Positions 35,206 to 45,824 are shown, numbered from the stretch's first letter. The stretch: 64,000 nucleotides of DNA from Bifidobacterium avesanii (GCF_009299475.1 NZ_WBSN01000005.1:62001-126000); one strand, 5' to 3'. Numbers and translations are program-made. The notes: a model not told the origin generated them from the sequence alone.

Positions 35206-35332
35206 ATCCGTCTCCTTCAATACAAGATATTGCATTGCGGAGTATACGGTACAACATCTACCGCCGCCTCCGGCCGGTGGCTGTGTTTGGATCCCTCGTA
35301 ACGACAGGGACGATGCGAATCGGCCATGACCA

Positions 35333-35690
35333 TCAACCCCGACTTACGGCACCGCCAGACCTGAGACTGGTGACGCGCACGGCCAACGTGGTCGGCACCA
35401 GCTTGGCGAACACATGGTACAGCTTGTAGAACGTCAGCGGCGTGTAGTTCGCGCATCCGCGTTCGGCCTTCGCCAACGCCTTCGCCGTTTCCCTGCGCAA
35501 ATCAAGGTACGGCAGCCGAACCAGTTTACCGGATGCGGCGCCGCGCACGTTCATTTCGGTGTCCATGTTGCCGGGGCTGAACAGCAGTACATTGACGCCG
35601 CGCGCACGTTCCTCCTCATGCAACACACGCCATCGCACGGCGGAAGAAGCCTGGGGTGAGGCCACAAGTTCAAACCCACTTTGATGAAAG
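35333..35690 (-). pseudogene. Short-chain dehydrogenase, C-terminal fragment
   Basis: The minus-strand frame encodes SSAVRWRVLHEEERARGVNV, then LLFSPGNMDTEMNVRG and a helical tail ending at KLVPTTLAVRVTS. This is the last ~110 residues of an SDR, from the region of the catalytic Lys onward. The nucleotide-binding half is missing and the codons before the fragment are unrelated. It is a truncation remnant between the tautomerase gene and repeat copy F. Confidence 0.65.
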
Positions 35691-35763
35691 CGTGCCCATG
35701 CGCAGACCTCGAATACGTCATTCCCGACACGGCACACACATGCGACCATTGATTCCACATATG

Positions 35764-35880
35764 ACAGGGGGTCTTGGAATTACCGAAATTCCAAGACCCC
35801 CTGTCACTCTACCCGACAATCACTGCTTAGACGTTGGGGAGAACTTGAACTCGACCGGCTTGCTCTTCTGCAACAGTCGC
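35764..35880 (-). repeat. ychF 3'-end/terminator repeat, copy F
   Basis: ACAGGGGGTCTTGGAATT (35764-35781) pairs with its complement ending at 35804. Compared with the ychF stem, a C:G pair has become T:A on both sides. The tail encodes QKSKPVEFKFSPTSKQ-stop on the minus strand. The compensating stem change argues that the hairpin is under selection. Confidence 0.85.
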
Positions 35881-35903
35881 TCGTTTCCACGCATTGATCT
35901 CAG

Positions 35904-36042
35904 TCATCCGCCGTGACAGCGAGTCTAATGGCAATGTACTGGTATTCCTGAGTAAGACCACGCGAAACCCCACGAGTCGGGATGCACGCCGGATGAACAA
36001 CGCCTTATCACCCTTGGTGTTGGCGCCCTCGGCGATGGGGTC
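35904..36042 (-). pseudogene. Tautomerase, degraded 3' remnant
   Basis: EGANTKGDKALFIRRA matches EGTNAKGDKALFVRRA of the gene at 34789. After a ~23-residue deletion and a frameshift, GLTQEYQYIAIRLAVTADD matches its last 19 residues (GLTQEYRYIAGRLAAKTDD). It is therefore a broken paralogue. The TetR gene at 36075 begins 33 bases to the right, on the other strand. Confidence 0.8.
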
Positions 36043-36074
36043 GCCTGTCCGGAATGGCGGATATGAGTTGAGAC

Positions 36075-36731
36075 ATGGAGACCTCACATGCCGATCCGCC
36101 GCCCGTTGCGTCTAAGCCGCGGGACGACGTCGAGTCTGCCATCGAGCGCGCGCTCATCGATCTGTTCAACGAAGGCGCCGATCCATCCGGCCCGGCGGGA
36201 CGCGTCGAGCTGCCATCGGTCAAGACGCTATGCGCGAAAGCGTTCGTGGCGCGCAGCACGTTCTATGCGCACTACCACCACGTTGGCGAGGTGCTCGAGA
36301 CGTTGGAACGTCGACTGGTGAGGGACCTCGAGGAGCTGAACGAGCCGCTGACCGTCAGGGATGCCGATGGCGGGGATGCGCACGGAGCAGCGCGCGTCAC
36401 GCTCATGCCCACGCTGGACTACATCCGGGCCAACGAGAATGCGTTCCGCGCGCTGCTCGTCTCGGCGCCCGACGTTCGGTTCACTGAACGATGGAAGGAC
36501 GCCATCAAGCGGCAATGCAGACTGCGGATGACCGACGGCGGTGAGGCGCCACGGGCGGAAGGTCCGCGTCGTCCCACCGTCAACCGCGAGTTGATTCTGG
36601 AGATCGTCGCCTCATCGATGGTGTCGGCCACCACGTTCTGGCTGCACGACCCATCCAAGGTACACGAGCAGGGAGTGGACGGAATCGTCAACACGGTGTT
36701 CGGCGCGCTGGACGCACTGATCGTGCCGTGA
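36075..36731 (+). CDS. TetR/AcrR family regulator
   Basis: A 218-residue protein with an N-terminal helix-turn-helix (VKTLCAKAFVARSTFYAHY). The C-terminal helical domain, with ILEIVASSMVSATTFWLHDP, resembles the TetR_C group next to dhaS-type regulators. GAGTTGAGACATGG precedes the ATG. It converges with the metallo-beta-lactamase gene, 11 bases apart at their 3' ends. Its target is unknown. Confidence 0.82.
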   Translation: METSHADPPPVASKPRDDVESAIERALIDLFNEGADPSGPAGRVELPSVKTLCAKAFVARSTFYAHYHHVGEVLETLERRLVRDLEELNEPLTVRDADGGDAHGAARVTLMPTLDYIRANENAFRALLVSAPDVRFTERWKDAIKRQCRLRMTDGGEAPRAEGPRRPTVNRELILEIVASSMVSATTFWLHDPSKVHEQGVDGIVNTVFGALDALIVP

Positions 36732-36742
36732 CGTGCGCCGTT

Positions 36743-37615
36743 TCAGCTCAGCAGGATCGTCTCGGGACGATTCGCCGTGTCGTGGCAGGCGATCGACCGC
36801 ACGCATAGCGGCGACAGGCTCTGCTCGCGTATCCATTCGAGCGAGGAGCGCTGCGCGTGACGGTCGTAGACGATGCCTGACGTAACCATGTCCCTCCATG
36901 ATCGCGTGGCGTAGCCGCCGTCGGCGAACAGCAGTACGTACCGACCCGACGGCGCCGTGATCTTCATGGCCACCTGACCGTCGGTGTGGCCGGGGATGTT
37001 GATGAGCTGCACGCTGCGGTCGCCGAACAGGTCGTAGGATCGTCCGGCGGGGCCCTCATGGTCGTTCCAGTCGTACAGGTCGAGGTCGATTCCCCTCCAC
37101 CACGAGGCATTGAAGCGCACGAGGCTGTTCGGGAACCGCGTGGCGCACCGCATCTCGTCCCTGGATACCATGATGCGCCGGGCGTTCCTCACGCCGCGCA
37201 GTCCATTCGCGTGGTCGCAATCGAGATGGGAGATCGCCACCACGTCGAGATCAGCCGGGGACAGGCCCTGCGCGGCCAGCTGCTCAGGCACGGTCATCCC
37301 CGTACCCACTACACCCTGGTTGACCCGGTACAGGGACCATGAGCCGAGAGAGCGGATCTGCGCCCCACGGTCGTAGACGCCGTCCGGGCTCATGTCCCGG
37401 CCCCAGCCGGTGTCGAACAGGATACAGCCGTGCGGCGTGGTGACGAGGAACGCGCACACGGGCAGCCATATGCGCTTGGACGCGGGCACGAAAAAGCCCG
37501 AACCGCGGACCAATCCGCACCCGTTGCCGAAAGGCAGATCCGGTGAGACACAAACACGGCCGGCCACCATAACCTGAATGGAGATTGCTGAGTTGTTGGC
37601 ACTGTTGTTGGTCAT
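36743..37615 (-). CDS. MBL-fold hydrolase, AHL-lactonase-like
   Basis: A 290-residue metallo-beta-lactamase-fold enzyme. The metal motif reads SHLDCDHANG (His130, Asp132, Asp134, His135), with Asp in place of the second His of HxHxDH. IPGHTDGQ gives His210 and LLFADGGY gives Asp232. The overall pattern (FDTGWGRD, AISHLD) fits the N-acyl homoserine lactonase branch. Lactone or ester hydrolysis is likely and the substrate is unknown. It is the last island gene before ychF. Confidence 0.8.
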   Translation of the reverse strand: MTNNSANNSAISIQVMVAGRVCVSPDLPFGNGCGLVRGSGFFVPASKRIWLPVCAFLVTTPHGCILFDTGWGRDMSPDGVYDRGAQIRSLGSWSLYRVNQGVVGTGMTVPEQLAAQGLSPADLDVVAISHLDCDHANGLRGVRNARRIMVSRDEMRCATRFPNSLVRFNASWWRGIDLDLYDWNDHEGPAGRSYDLFGDRSVQLINIPGHTDGQVAMKITAPSGRYVLLFADGGYATRSWRDMVTSGIVYDRHAQRSSLEWIREQSLSPLCVRSIACHDTANRPETILLS

Positions 37616-37802
37616 GGCTCCATTACAGAACGCCGCGTGATGGAGAGGCTTCGTTTCGCGCTACACAAAACGCGATTATGTCCACGATTGGCACCTGTGG
37701 CTTTCTCTCCGATCCAATCGTCCGTCACACCGGGCGCAGACCCCGGCGATGCACCGTTCCCAACACAGACCACGCCGCAACGGCCAGCGCTCCCCATTTG
37801 AC

Positions 37803-37837
37803 GAGGGCCTTGGAATCGCTTGGATTCCAAGGCCCTC
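37803..37837 (-). terminator. ychF terminator (parent of the island repeats)
   Basis: GAGGGCCTTGGAATC pairs perfectly with GATTCCAAGGCCCTC across a five-base loop, 16 bases after the ychF stop. The same hairpin with base changes recurs at 24261, 30827, 34677 and 35764. Confidence 0.88.
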
Positions 37838-37852
37838 AGCGCTATGCGGCAA

Positions 37853-38950
<1,098 letters not shown>

Positions 38951-39110
38951 GGTTCACAGCCTAGCGCGACGGCTCCACCTTGCCCGTGGGCGATTCGGGC
39001 GCCACCGAGCACAGGGCGGAGCCGTCATTCAACCGTCATTCAACCGGCGTTGCGGGCCGCGCGCCGCGGATGGCATGCTGCGGACCGCGGACGGCCGGGG
39101 CGATCGGCGG

Positions 39111-39148
39111 GCCGGCGGGCGGAGCCGAGGGACGGGCGCCCGCCGGGC
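39111..39148 (-). terminator. Hairpin after the GPH symporter gene
   Basis: GCCGGCGGGC (39111-39120) pairs with GCCCGCCGGG (39138-39147). No T-run follows on the minus strand, so termination would be weak. Confidence 0.4.
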
Positions 39149-39152
39149 CGGA

Positions 39153-40606
39153 TCACACGCCGGCCCGCACCTTGCGTTCGCCCTCCGCCTTGGCGCGGTC
39201 GGATGCGAGGACGGCCTCGGTCTCGGCGATCTCCTTCCTGCCGAGCGGGTACCAGAACAGGAGGATGAGCGCGGCGGCGCCGAGGCAGACGACCGGCAGC
39301 AGCGTGGCGAGCGCGTACACGCCGTTAACGGTGCCGGCGGACTGGGCGACCGCGTGGCCGGCGCTGGACTGGTAGCCGATCACGCCGAGCAGGATGCCGC
39401 TGATGCCGTTGGACGCGGCCTGCCCCATCTTGCGGGCCCACGAGTTGAGGCCGTAGATGGTGCCGTCCTCGCGCATCTTGGTGATGGCCTGATGGTGGTC
39501 GATCACGTCGGTGATGAACGCCCAGACCATGAGGTTGAAGTAGCCGGCGCCGATCGCGCCGAAGAACATGAGCGCCAGGTACACGCGCCAGTCGGTGATG
39601 TGCATGAAGTACATGGCGCCGTACACGGCCACGGCGAACAGCATGGTGGCCACGGAGGTCTCGCGCTTGCCGAAGCGGCGGGCGAACTTGGTGGCGAACG
39701 GGGCGAGCGCCAGCACGGTGATGTAGTTGAACATCACGGCGATGGCCATGCCGGTCTTGCTGTGGAAGTAGGTGTCGAACAGGTAGGTCTGGTTGATGGA
39801 GGCGAGCTGCTGGTTGATCACCACGAAGAAGTCGGCCACGATCAGGCGAGCAGGGCGCGGTCCCGGAACAGGGAGGTGACCATCTTCCCGGCGTCGAGCT
39901 TGCGGCCGGCCTGCACGTTGGTGCGCTCGGTGGTCAGACCCACGGTGATGCCGTAGGAGCAGAAGGCCAGGGCGCCGCAGACGATCGCGATGACGAAGAA
40001 GTTCGTGGCGGAGACGGACTGGGTGCCGTCGGCCGCGGTGGAGAACATGAAGATCGGGATCATGTAGCCGGTGATCACGTTCGGGATGGCGGCGCCCACA
40101 GAACGATAGGTGGACAGCGACGCGCGCTCGTCGGACTTGGCGCTCAGCGCGGAGGCGAGGGCGCCGTACGGGATGTTCACGGTGGATAGGAACACGTTGA
40201 ACAGCACGTAGGTGACGGCGATGTAGGCGACCTTGGCCTCGAGCGGCCAGACGGACACGACGGGCAGGAACAGCAGGATCGTCACGATCACGAACGGGTA
40301 GCGGAAGCGGCGGATCCACGGGCGGAAGCGGCCCTCGCCGGGCTTGGCGTCGCTTTCGTCGGCCCTGTTGCCCACGTAGACGTCCACAAAGGCGTCGAGG
40401 AACTTGGTGAGCATCATGGTGATGCCCACGATGGCGGCCGGCACGCCCAGGCCGTCGGTGTAGAACTTCAGGACGAAGCCGTTGACGAGGCTCAGGATGA
40501 AGCAGTTGCCGACATCGCCGAACGCGTATCCGATTTTGTCCCTGATGCCGAACGCGGGCACCTTCGCCTTCGCCGTCATCGCCGGCGCAGTCTGTGCTGT
40601 GGCCAT
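39153..40606 (-). pseudogene. GPH family sugar:cation symporter, single frameshift
   Basis: The N-terminal half (40606 to ~39845) carries DKIGYAFGDVGNCFILSLVN and NRADESDAKPGEGRFRPWI, diagnostic of glycoside-pentoside-hexuronide symporters. It stops at RDRALLA. The rest continues in another frame from LIVADFFVVINQQLAS to KAEGERKVRAGV. Adding one C in CTCGCCTGATC near 39843 would join them as ALLALIVADFF, giving a normal ~484-residue, 12-segment transporter. Both halves are otherwise intact, so the break is recent, a sequencing error or programmed. GGGGAGAGGG precedes the ATG at 40606. The inferred substrate is a plant or milk oligosaccharide. Confidence 0.8.
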
Positions 40607-40917
40607 TCCCTCTCCCCTGACCGATTCGCCGCCGCGGCGTCCGGTCCGGTCGCCACGCTGCGAATCCAATTGCTTGATTGAATATGTGTTTCATGTTCCA
40701 TTGCGTGCGATTTTCGTGACGTTTTGGAACTCAGGGAGAATCTACCGCGGAAAAAACGGCGTACACACTGCAAGAATTATCAATACACAGACAAAGGCTA
40801 TCGATTTTTGAGGTCCGACCGAAGTTGATAGTCCGATAGCAATAAAAGATAGCTTTTCACGATTAGCTATCTGTGATGAATTTCACATTGGCGGGTGCCG
40901 CCGCGCAGCCGCGCATG
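40607..40917. other. AT-rich upstream region of the symporter gene
   Basis: No gene is seen. Between 40795 and 40872 the bases GATAGC or its complement GCTATC occur repeatedly, including CGATAGC and AAAGATAGCTTTT. They may be regulator sites, but which gene they serve is unclear. Confidence 0.35.
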
Positions 40918-40956
40918 AAAAAGGCGGCGTCCCCGCCGCTCGGCAGGGGCGCCGCC
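40918..40956 (-). terminator. proC terminator
   Basis: GGCGGCG-T-CCCC (40923-40934) pairs with GGGGCGCCGCC (40946-40956), and five T follow on the minus strand. It is a clear Rho-independent terminator 29 bases after the proC stop. Confidence 0.85.
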
Positions 40957-40984
40957 AGTGCAGGGGTCCGCCGCCCGCGGACCG

Positions 40985-41794
40985 TCAGCCGGCGATGGCG
41001 TCCACGGCGTCGATCACCGCGCCGCGGAACCCGTCCTTCTCGAGCTGGGCGACGCCGCGGATGGTGGTGCCGCCGGGCGAGCAGACCGCGTCCTTCATGG
41101 CGCCGGGGTGCGTCTCGGTGGCCATGTACAGCGCGCCCACGCCCTCGACCATCTTGGCGGCGAGGCGGTAGGCGGCCGCGCGCTGCAGGCCGTACTTCAC
41201 GCCCGCGTCGGCAAGCGCCTCCAGGTACATGTCGGTGAAGGCGGGCGCGCAGCCGGCGATGGTCATGGCGATGGTCATGTGCGCGGTGTCCACGCGCTCG
41301 ATCAGGCTGATTGGCTCGAACAGCGCCTCGAACGCCTCCGTCTGCTCCACCGTGAGCGTGTTGTCCGTCTCGGTGACGAGCACGCCCTTGCCGACGGCCA
41401 TCGGCGTGTTCGGGATGGTGCACTGGACGTGGATCGCGTCCGCCTGCTCGCCGAACAGCGCGCGGTACTTCGCCAGATCCCAGCCGGCGGCGATCGAGAC
41501 CACGAACTTGCCGGGCTTGGCGAGTTCGGCGGCGAGCGGGCCCACCACGGCCTCGATCTGGTACGGCTTGATTGCCACGACCACCACGTCCGCGGCAGCG
41601 GCCACCTCGACGGCGGACTTCAGGGGACGAACCCCGAGCTCCGCCGTGGTGCGTCTGAGCTTGTCCCAGTGCGCGGCGCACGCGACGATGTGCCCGCCGG
41701 TGACCACGCCGGCGTCCACGAGCCCCCGCGCGATGGCCTGGGCCATGTTGCCGTATCCGATGAATCCGATGGTGAGATCGCTCACGTCAGCCAT
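40985..41794 (-). CDS. proC: Pyrroline-5-carboxylate reductase
   Basis: A 269-residue enzyme for the last step of proline synthesis. IGFIGYGNMAQAIARGLV is the NAD(P)-binding glycine motif, and CTIPNTPMAVGKGVLV and GCAPAFTDMYLEALADAGVK are conserved ProC blocks. HPGAMKDAVCSPGGTTI near the C-terminus completes the signature. AAAGGAC precedes the ATG. It follows the proline iminopeptidase gene by 40 bases, so proline release and proline synthesis are probably co-expressed. Confidence 0.95.
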   Translation of the reverse strand: MADVSDLTIGFIGYGNMAQAIARGLVDAGVVTGGHIVACAAHWDKLRRTTAELGVRPLKSAVEVAAAADVVVVAIKPYQIEAVVGPLAAELAKPGKFVVSIAAGWDLAKYRALFGEQADAIHVQCTIPNTPMAVGKGVLVTETDNTLTVEQTEAFEALFEPISLIERVDTAHMTIAMTIAGCAPAFTDMYLEALADAGVKYGLQRAAAYRLAAKMVEGVGALYMATETHPGAMKDAVCSPGGTTIRGVAQLEKDGFRGAVIDAVDAIAG

Positions 41795-41834
41795 GATTGC
41801 GTCCTTTCCTCAGTGCGGCCGGTTCAGTGCCGGT

Positions 41835-43175
41835 TCAGTACAGCGCCTCGAGGTCGCCGCGGTTGAGCGCCTCGTCGAACAGGTGCTTGAACACGAGGGA
41901 GCCGTGCAGGCCGTCGTGCTCGAACTCGTTGGTGGTCCAGTAGTGGGAGTTGCCCACGCGCGACAGGGTGTCGAGCTGCATGCCGGAGTCGACGTACAGG
42001 TCGTCGAAGTACACGGCGGACTGCAGCGGCACCTCGTTGCGGGCGAGCTGGTCCTCGTCGTAGATATGGCCCCACGAGGTGTCCTCCATGAGCAGGTCCA
42101 TGGCCGGGCCGAACGGGCGCAGCGCCGCCTCCTTCTCGAACATCCACGGGAACATGGCCTCGCCGGTGAACAGCAGCAGGCGGGCGGCGGGATCGAACTC
42201 GGGCTTGGTGTCGCGCACGCGCTGGGCGGCCCAGCGGATCGGCTCGTCCATCTCGCCGTCGGCGTAGATGAACTCCTGCAATGGCCAGTACAGCGGGCGG
42301 GACGACGTGGCGGCGGCCACGGAGGCGAGGAACGGCTCGCTCAGCGGCGAATCCTTGGACGCGGAGCCGTCGCCGTCGAGGAACGCCTGGTCGAGGATCC
42401 AGTGCACGCGCTCGAAGCTGGGCTTCATGCCGAAGTCGGAGCCGAGCATCTGGAAGCGCTCCACGGTGAGCTGGTCGCCGTTGGGCAGCGTCACGTCGCC
42501 GGCGGCGAGGATGTCCGCCACGGCGGCGGCGCGCTCCGCGTCCTGCGGGTAGCGCTCGTAGAACTGCGCGGTCTTGCGGGCCATGCGCGGGAACGTGTGC
42601 TCGTACACCTCGGTCGCGTTGGCGGGCACGTGCGGGATGCCGCCGCAGGTGAAGCTCGCGGTGACGCCCTCCGGGAAGAACGACAGGTAGGTGAGCGTGA
42701 GGAATCCGCCGTAGCTCTGGCCGAGCGTGACCCATTGGCGGCCGCAGAACACGGTGCGGCGCAGGTGCTCGAAGTCCTTGACGATCGAATCGGCGAGGAA
42801 GTGCTTGAGGTAGGCGGCCTGCGCGGCGGGGTCGCCGATGCGGCGCATCACGGTGCCGTCCACGCGGTTGGAGCGGCCGGTGCCGCGCTGGTCGGGCAGG
42901 ACGACGCGGAAGTGCTTGACGGCCTCCTCGATCCAGCCGTCGCTCGACGGGCTCAGCGGGCGCGGGCCCTCGCCGCCGGGGCCGCCCTGCAGGAAGACGA
43001 GCAGCGGCAGATCGTCGTGCACGTGCTCGGGCGCGGTGACCACGCGGTAGAACAGGCGGATCGACTCGCCGTCGAAGCCCTCGCCGGGCTGCTTGCCCGA
43101 CCAGTCGAGCGGCACGTCGATCGCATGGTCCTCCACATGCAGGCCGGGTACGTAATACTGCGCAAGCAACGTCAT
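41835..43175 (-). CDS. pip: Proline iminopeptidase (alpha/beta hydrolase)
   Basis: A 446-residue S33-family peptidase removing N-terminal proline. VFLQGGPGGEGPRP is the oxyanion block, GQSYGG holds the nucleophile Ser154, and SWGHIYDEDQL near the C-terminus supplies the catalytic His region. It is longer than the ~310-residue type and matches the actinobacterial long form. The start at 43175 (MTLLAQYYVP) has AAAGGAC upstream; the frame runs to 43535 without further support. Operon with proC. Confidence 0.9.
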   Translation of the reverse strand: MTLLAQYYVPGLHVEDHAIDVPLDWSGKQPGEGFDGESIRLFYRVVTAPEHVHDDLPLLVFLQGGPGGEGPRPLSPSSDGWIEEAVKHFRVVLPDQRGTGRSNRVDGTVMRRIGDPAAQAAYLKHFLADSIVKDFEHLRRTVFCGRQWVTLGQSYGGFLTLTYLSFFPEGVTASFTCGGIPHVPANATEVYEHTFPRMARKTAQFYERYPQDAERAAAVADILAAGDVTLPNGDQLTVERFQMLGSDFGMKPSFERVHWILDQAFLDGDGSASKDSPLSEPFLASVAAATSSRPLYWPLQEFIYADGEMDEPIRWAAQRVRDTKPEFDPAARLLLFTGEAMFPWMFEKEAALRPFGPAMDLLMEDTSWGHIYDEDQLARNEVPLQSAVYFDDLYVDSGMQLDTLSRVGNSHYWTTNEFEHDGLHGSLVFKHLFDEALNRGDLEALY

Positions 43176-43310
43176 CGCGTTTGTCCTTTCTCTTCCGCCG
43201 GTGGATGGGCGACATCTGGAATCCATCTCACCCACACCGCCCGACAATCCGGCGGAATCATCCCCGCGCACGATGCCGCCGCCGCGCCGGCATCGGCTAG
43301 CCTTGGTTCC

Positions 43311-45824
43311 ATGGCACGCAATGGATGGACGAAACGGATAGGCGCATGGCTCGGCAGGCACCCGACGCTCGCCGACGCCCTCCTGCCGCTGGGCGTTCTG
43401 TTCCTGATGAACCTGTCCGGCGGCGCGAGCGGCATGTACTCGCCCGGACTGCTGTTCACCCCGCAGTGGTCGTGGTCGGCGGAGCTGACGTGCATGGCGC
43501 TGCTCGGCCTGCCGGTGGCGTTCCGCCGTTCGCATCCCAAGGCCGCCGCACTGTCGTTCGTCGGCATCGCGCTCGCGCAGATCATTCTGGGCCCGGTGGC
43601 CACGACCGGCGACCTGTTCGCGCTGGTGATGCTGTACTCCGCGCTGGTGTACGGCGCCCCGAAGGACACCGCGCTGTATGCGGCGCTCGCGTTCGCGATG
43701 GGCACACTGGACGGCGTCGCCATCGCGCTGGCCACGAACGCCGGGTCGGTCGTCAATACGCTACGCGACGAGATCGGCGTGGGCATGCCTCAGCACGCCC
43801 CCCAGTGCGCCACGATGTATCGAACCGGTTTGACCGAGGATTGCGCGCGGGTGCTGCTGCGCGACGGCGGCATCACCACGGCCATGATCTGGCTTGTGCT
43901 GGGCAGCGTCGTCATCATCGCGCTGTGGAACCGGGCCCGGCGCGCCACCGTTCTGGCCATGCAGGAGCGCAACGCCGCGCTCGAGGCGAGCGAGGCCGAG
44001 GAGCGCCGCATCGCCGCGTCCGCCGAACGCGCCCGCATCGCGCGGGACATGCACGACGTGGTGGCGCACACCCTGTCGATCATCATCATCCAGTCCGACG
44101 GCGGCCGGTACGCGGGCGCGCACGACCCGGCCGTCGCGCGCTCCACCATGGAGACCATCCGGCGCGAATCCGAACGCGCGCTCAACGACATGAAGCGCCT
44201 GCTCGGCGTGTTCGGCGGGTCCGCGCACGCCGGGTACGCCGACATCGACTCGCTGGTCGCCACGGCGGACGCGGCGTTGGAGGCGTCCGGCGGCGGGAGC
44301 GTCGCGCGTCGCGTCACCGGCACGGCGAATCCGACCGCGTTGGGCGCGCAGGCCGGCGTGGCGGTGTACCGGCTGGTGCAGGAGGCGCTCACCAACGCGC
44401 GCAAGTACGCCGGGCCGGGCGCGCGCGTGAGCGTCGAGGAGCGGTGGGACGCGAACGGGCTTGCAGTCGCCGTCACCGACGACGGGCGCGGCGCCGCGGC
44501 GGCCATGGACGGGCACCAGCCGGGCTACGGGCTGATCGGCATGCACGAGCGCATCGCAGCCGTGGGCGGCACGGTGAGCGCCGGCCCGCGCATCGGCGGC
44601 GGCTACGAGGTGCGCGCGTGGGTGCCGTTCGGGACGGACGCTCCGCAAACCGCGCCCATTTCCCTCGCCGGTTCCGCCGGTTCCGCCGGTTCCGCCGAAC
44701 CGGCCGGTTCCACGGCACCGACCGCGGTCAGCTCCCCCGCCGTCCCCGTGGCGTTCACCGCGCGAATCCGGGAAACACTCGCATCCCTGCGGTCGAAGCC
44801 GATCAACAGCGGGTCCGACGCGGGGGGCGGCGCATCGGACCGGCGATCGAACATCATCGAACGCCTGTCGCGCTGGACCGAACGGCATTATCTGCTCATG
44901 GACTCCGTGGCGGCGCTGGCGCTGTTTCTGCTGTGCATGCGTACCAGCGTGCATGACCTGAGCTTATTCGGAAACTGGATTCAGAATCCGGAACTCTCCA
45001 CGCTCATCATCACCGTCATGACGGGTGCGTTGGCGTTCCGCCGGCGGTTCCCGGAGGGCTCCGCGGCCGTGGTGGCGGGATTCGCCGCCCTGCAGCTGCT
45101 CGTCATGCCGGACATCCTCTATGCGGACCTGTTCGCGCTGGGCTCGCTGTACGCGGCGATCGTCTACGGGCGCGAGCAGTCGTGGCGCTGGATCACGGCG
45201 GCCGCCATGGCGGATTCGCTGCTGGCCGGCGTCAAGTTCGGCGCGCAGATGAACGGCTACGACACGCTGGCCGGCATGCTGTGGCACACCGCGGCGAACC
45301 TCGACGTTCGCGGATCCGTCCGCATCAGCGGAATCGCCATCTCCTACGGCATCATGGTGGCCGTGCTGTGCGCCGGCACGATCGCCCTCGGCCGCTGGAC
45401 GCGTTCCAGGGGTTCGAACGCGCTGGTGCTGCAAATGCGCGAGGACGCCCTGCGCGCCGAACAGGCCAAGCAGAAGGTGCTCGCGGCGAACATGGAGCGC
45501 AACCGCATCGGCGCGGCCATCCAGGCCGAGGTGACCACCACGCTCACCGGCGTGATCAATCAGGCGGACGCGGGCCTCGCCATGCTGGACACCGCCGCAA
45601 GCCGGGGCGAGACGCCTTCGCCCGAAGCGATCTCGAACGCGTTCGACACCATCGGCAAGCAGGGCCGTTCCGCCCTCGCTCACATGCGCCAGCTGCTGGG
45701 CGTGCTGCGCGAGACCGGTTCCACCGACGAGGCGCACCGTGGCGGCATCGACGCCATGCGGCTCGCCCCGGCCGCCTCGTTGGACGAGCAGATGAGCGAG
45801 CGGATGAGCCATGCGGGACGATAG
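43311..45824 (+). CDS. Fused tandem histidine kinase, second unit degenerate
   Basis: An 837-residue sensor. Unit 1 has membrane segments up to residue ~205, a HisKA_3 helix ERARIARDMHDVVAHTLS with phospho-His248, and a HATPase with EALTNARKYAG and TDDGRG. A Gly/Ser/Ala linker (residues 452-505) joins unit 2. Unit 2 has a second membrane sensor (530-695) and a HisKA_3-like helix, ERNRIGAAIQAEVTTTLT, in which Gln738 replaces the His. It has no HATPase. Unit 2 looks like a sensory or dimerisation pseudokinase. The NarL-type regulator follows 51 bases later and is the probable partner. Confidence 0.88.
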   Translation: MARNGWTKRIGAWLGRHPTLADALLPLGVLFLMNLSGGASGMYSPGLLFTPQWSWSAELTCMALLGLPVAFRRSHPKAAALSFVGIALAQIILGPVATTGDLFALVMLYSALVYGAPKDTALYAALAFAMGTLDGVAIALATNAGSVVNTLRDEIGVGMPQHAPQCATMYRTGLTEDCARVLLRDGGITTAMIWLVLGSVVIIALWNRARRATVLAMQERNAALEASEAEERRIAASAERARIARDMHDVVAHTLSIIIIQSDGGRYAGAHDPAVARSTMETIRRESERALNDMKRLLGVFGGSAHAGYADIDSLVATADAALEASGGGSVARRVTGTANPTALGAQAGVAVYRLVQEALTNARKYAGPGARVSVEERWDANGLAVAVTDDGRGAAAAMDGHQPGYGLIGMHERIAAVGGTVSAGPRIGGGYEVRAWVPFGTDAPQTAPISLAGSAGSAGSAEPAGSTAPTAVSSPAVPVAFTARIRETLASLRSKPINSGSDAGGGASDRRSNIIERLSRWTERHYLLMDSVAALALFLLCMRTSVHDLSLFGNWIQNPELSTLIITVMTGALAFRRRFPEGSAAVVAGFAALQLLVMPDILYADLFALGSLYAAIVYGREQSWRWITAAAMADSLLAGVKFGAQMNGYDTLAGMLWHTAANLDVRGSVRISGIAISYGIMVAVLCAGTIALGRWTRSRGSNALVLQMREDALRAEQAKQKVLAANMERNRIGAAIQAEVTTTLTGVINQADAGLAMLDTAASRGETPSPEAISNAFDTIGKQGRSALAHMRQLLGVLRETGSTDEAHRGGIDAMRLAPAASLDEQMSERMSHAGR

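Noticed and set aside
24261-37837. The repeated hairpins considered as a CRISPR array or attC-type integron cassettes.
   Set aside because: Spacing is kilobases with genes between, no short regular spacers exist, and no attC core or IntI is seen. The match to the ychF end explains them better.
41229-43310. Long upstream extension of the fused histidine kinase frame across pip and proC.
   Set aside because: The kinase begins naturally at ATG 43311; the upstream codons are antisense shadow of two well-supported genes.
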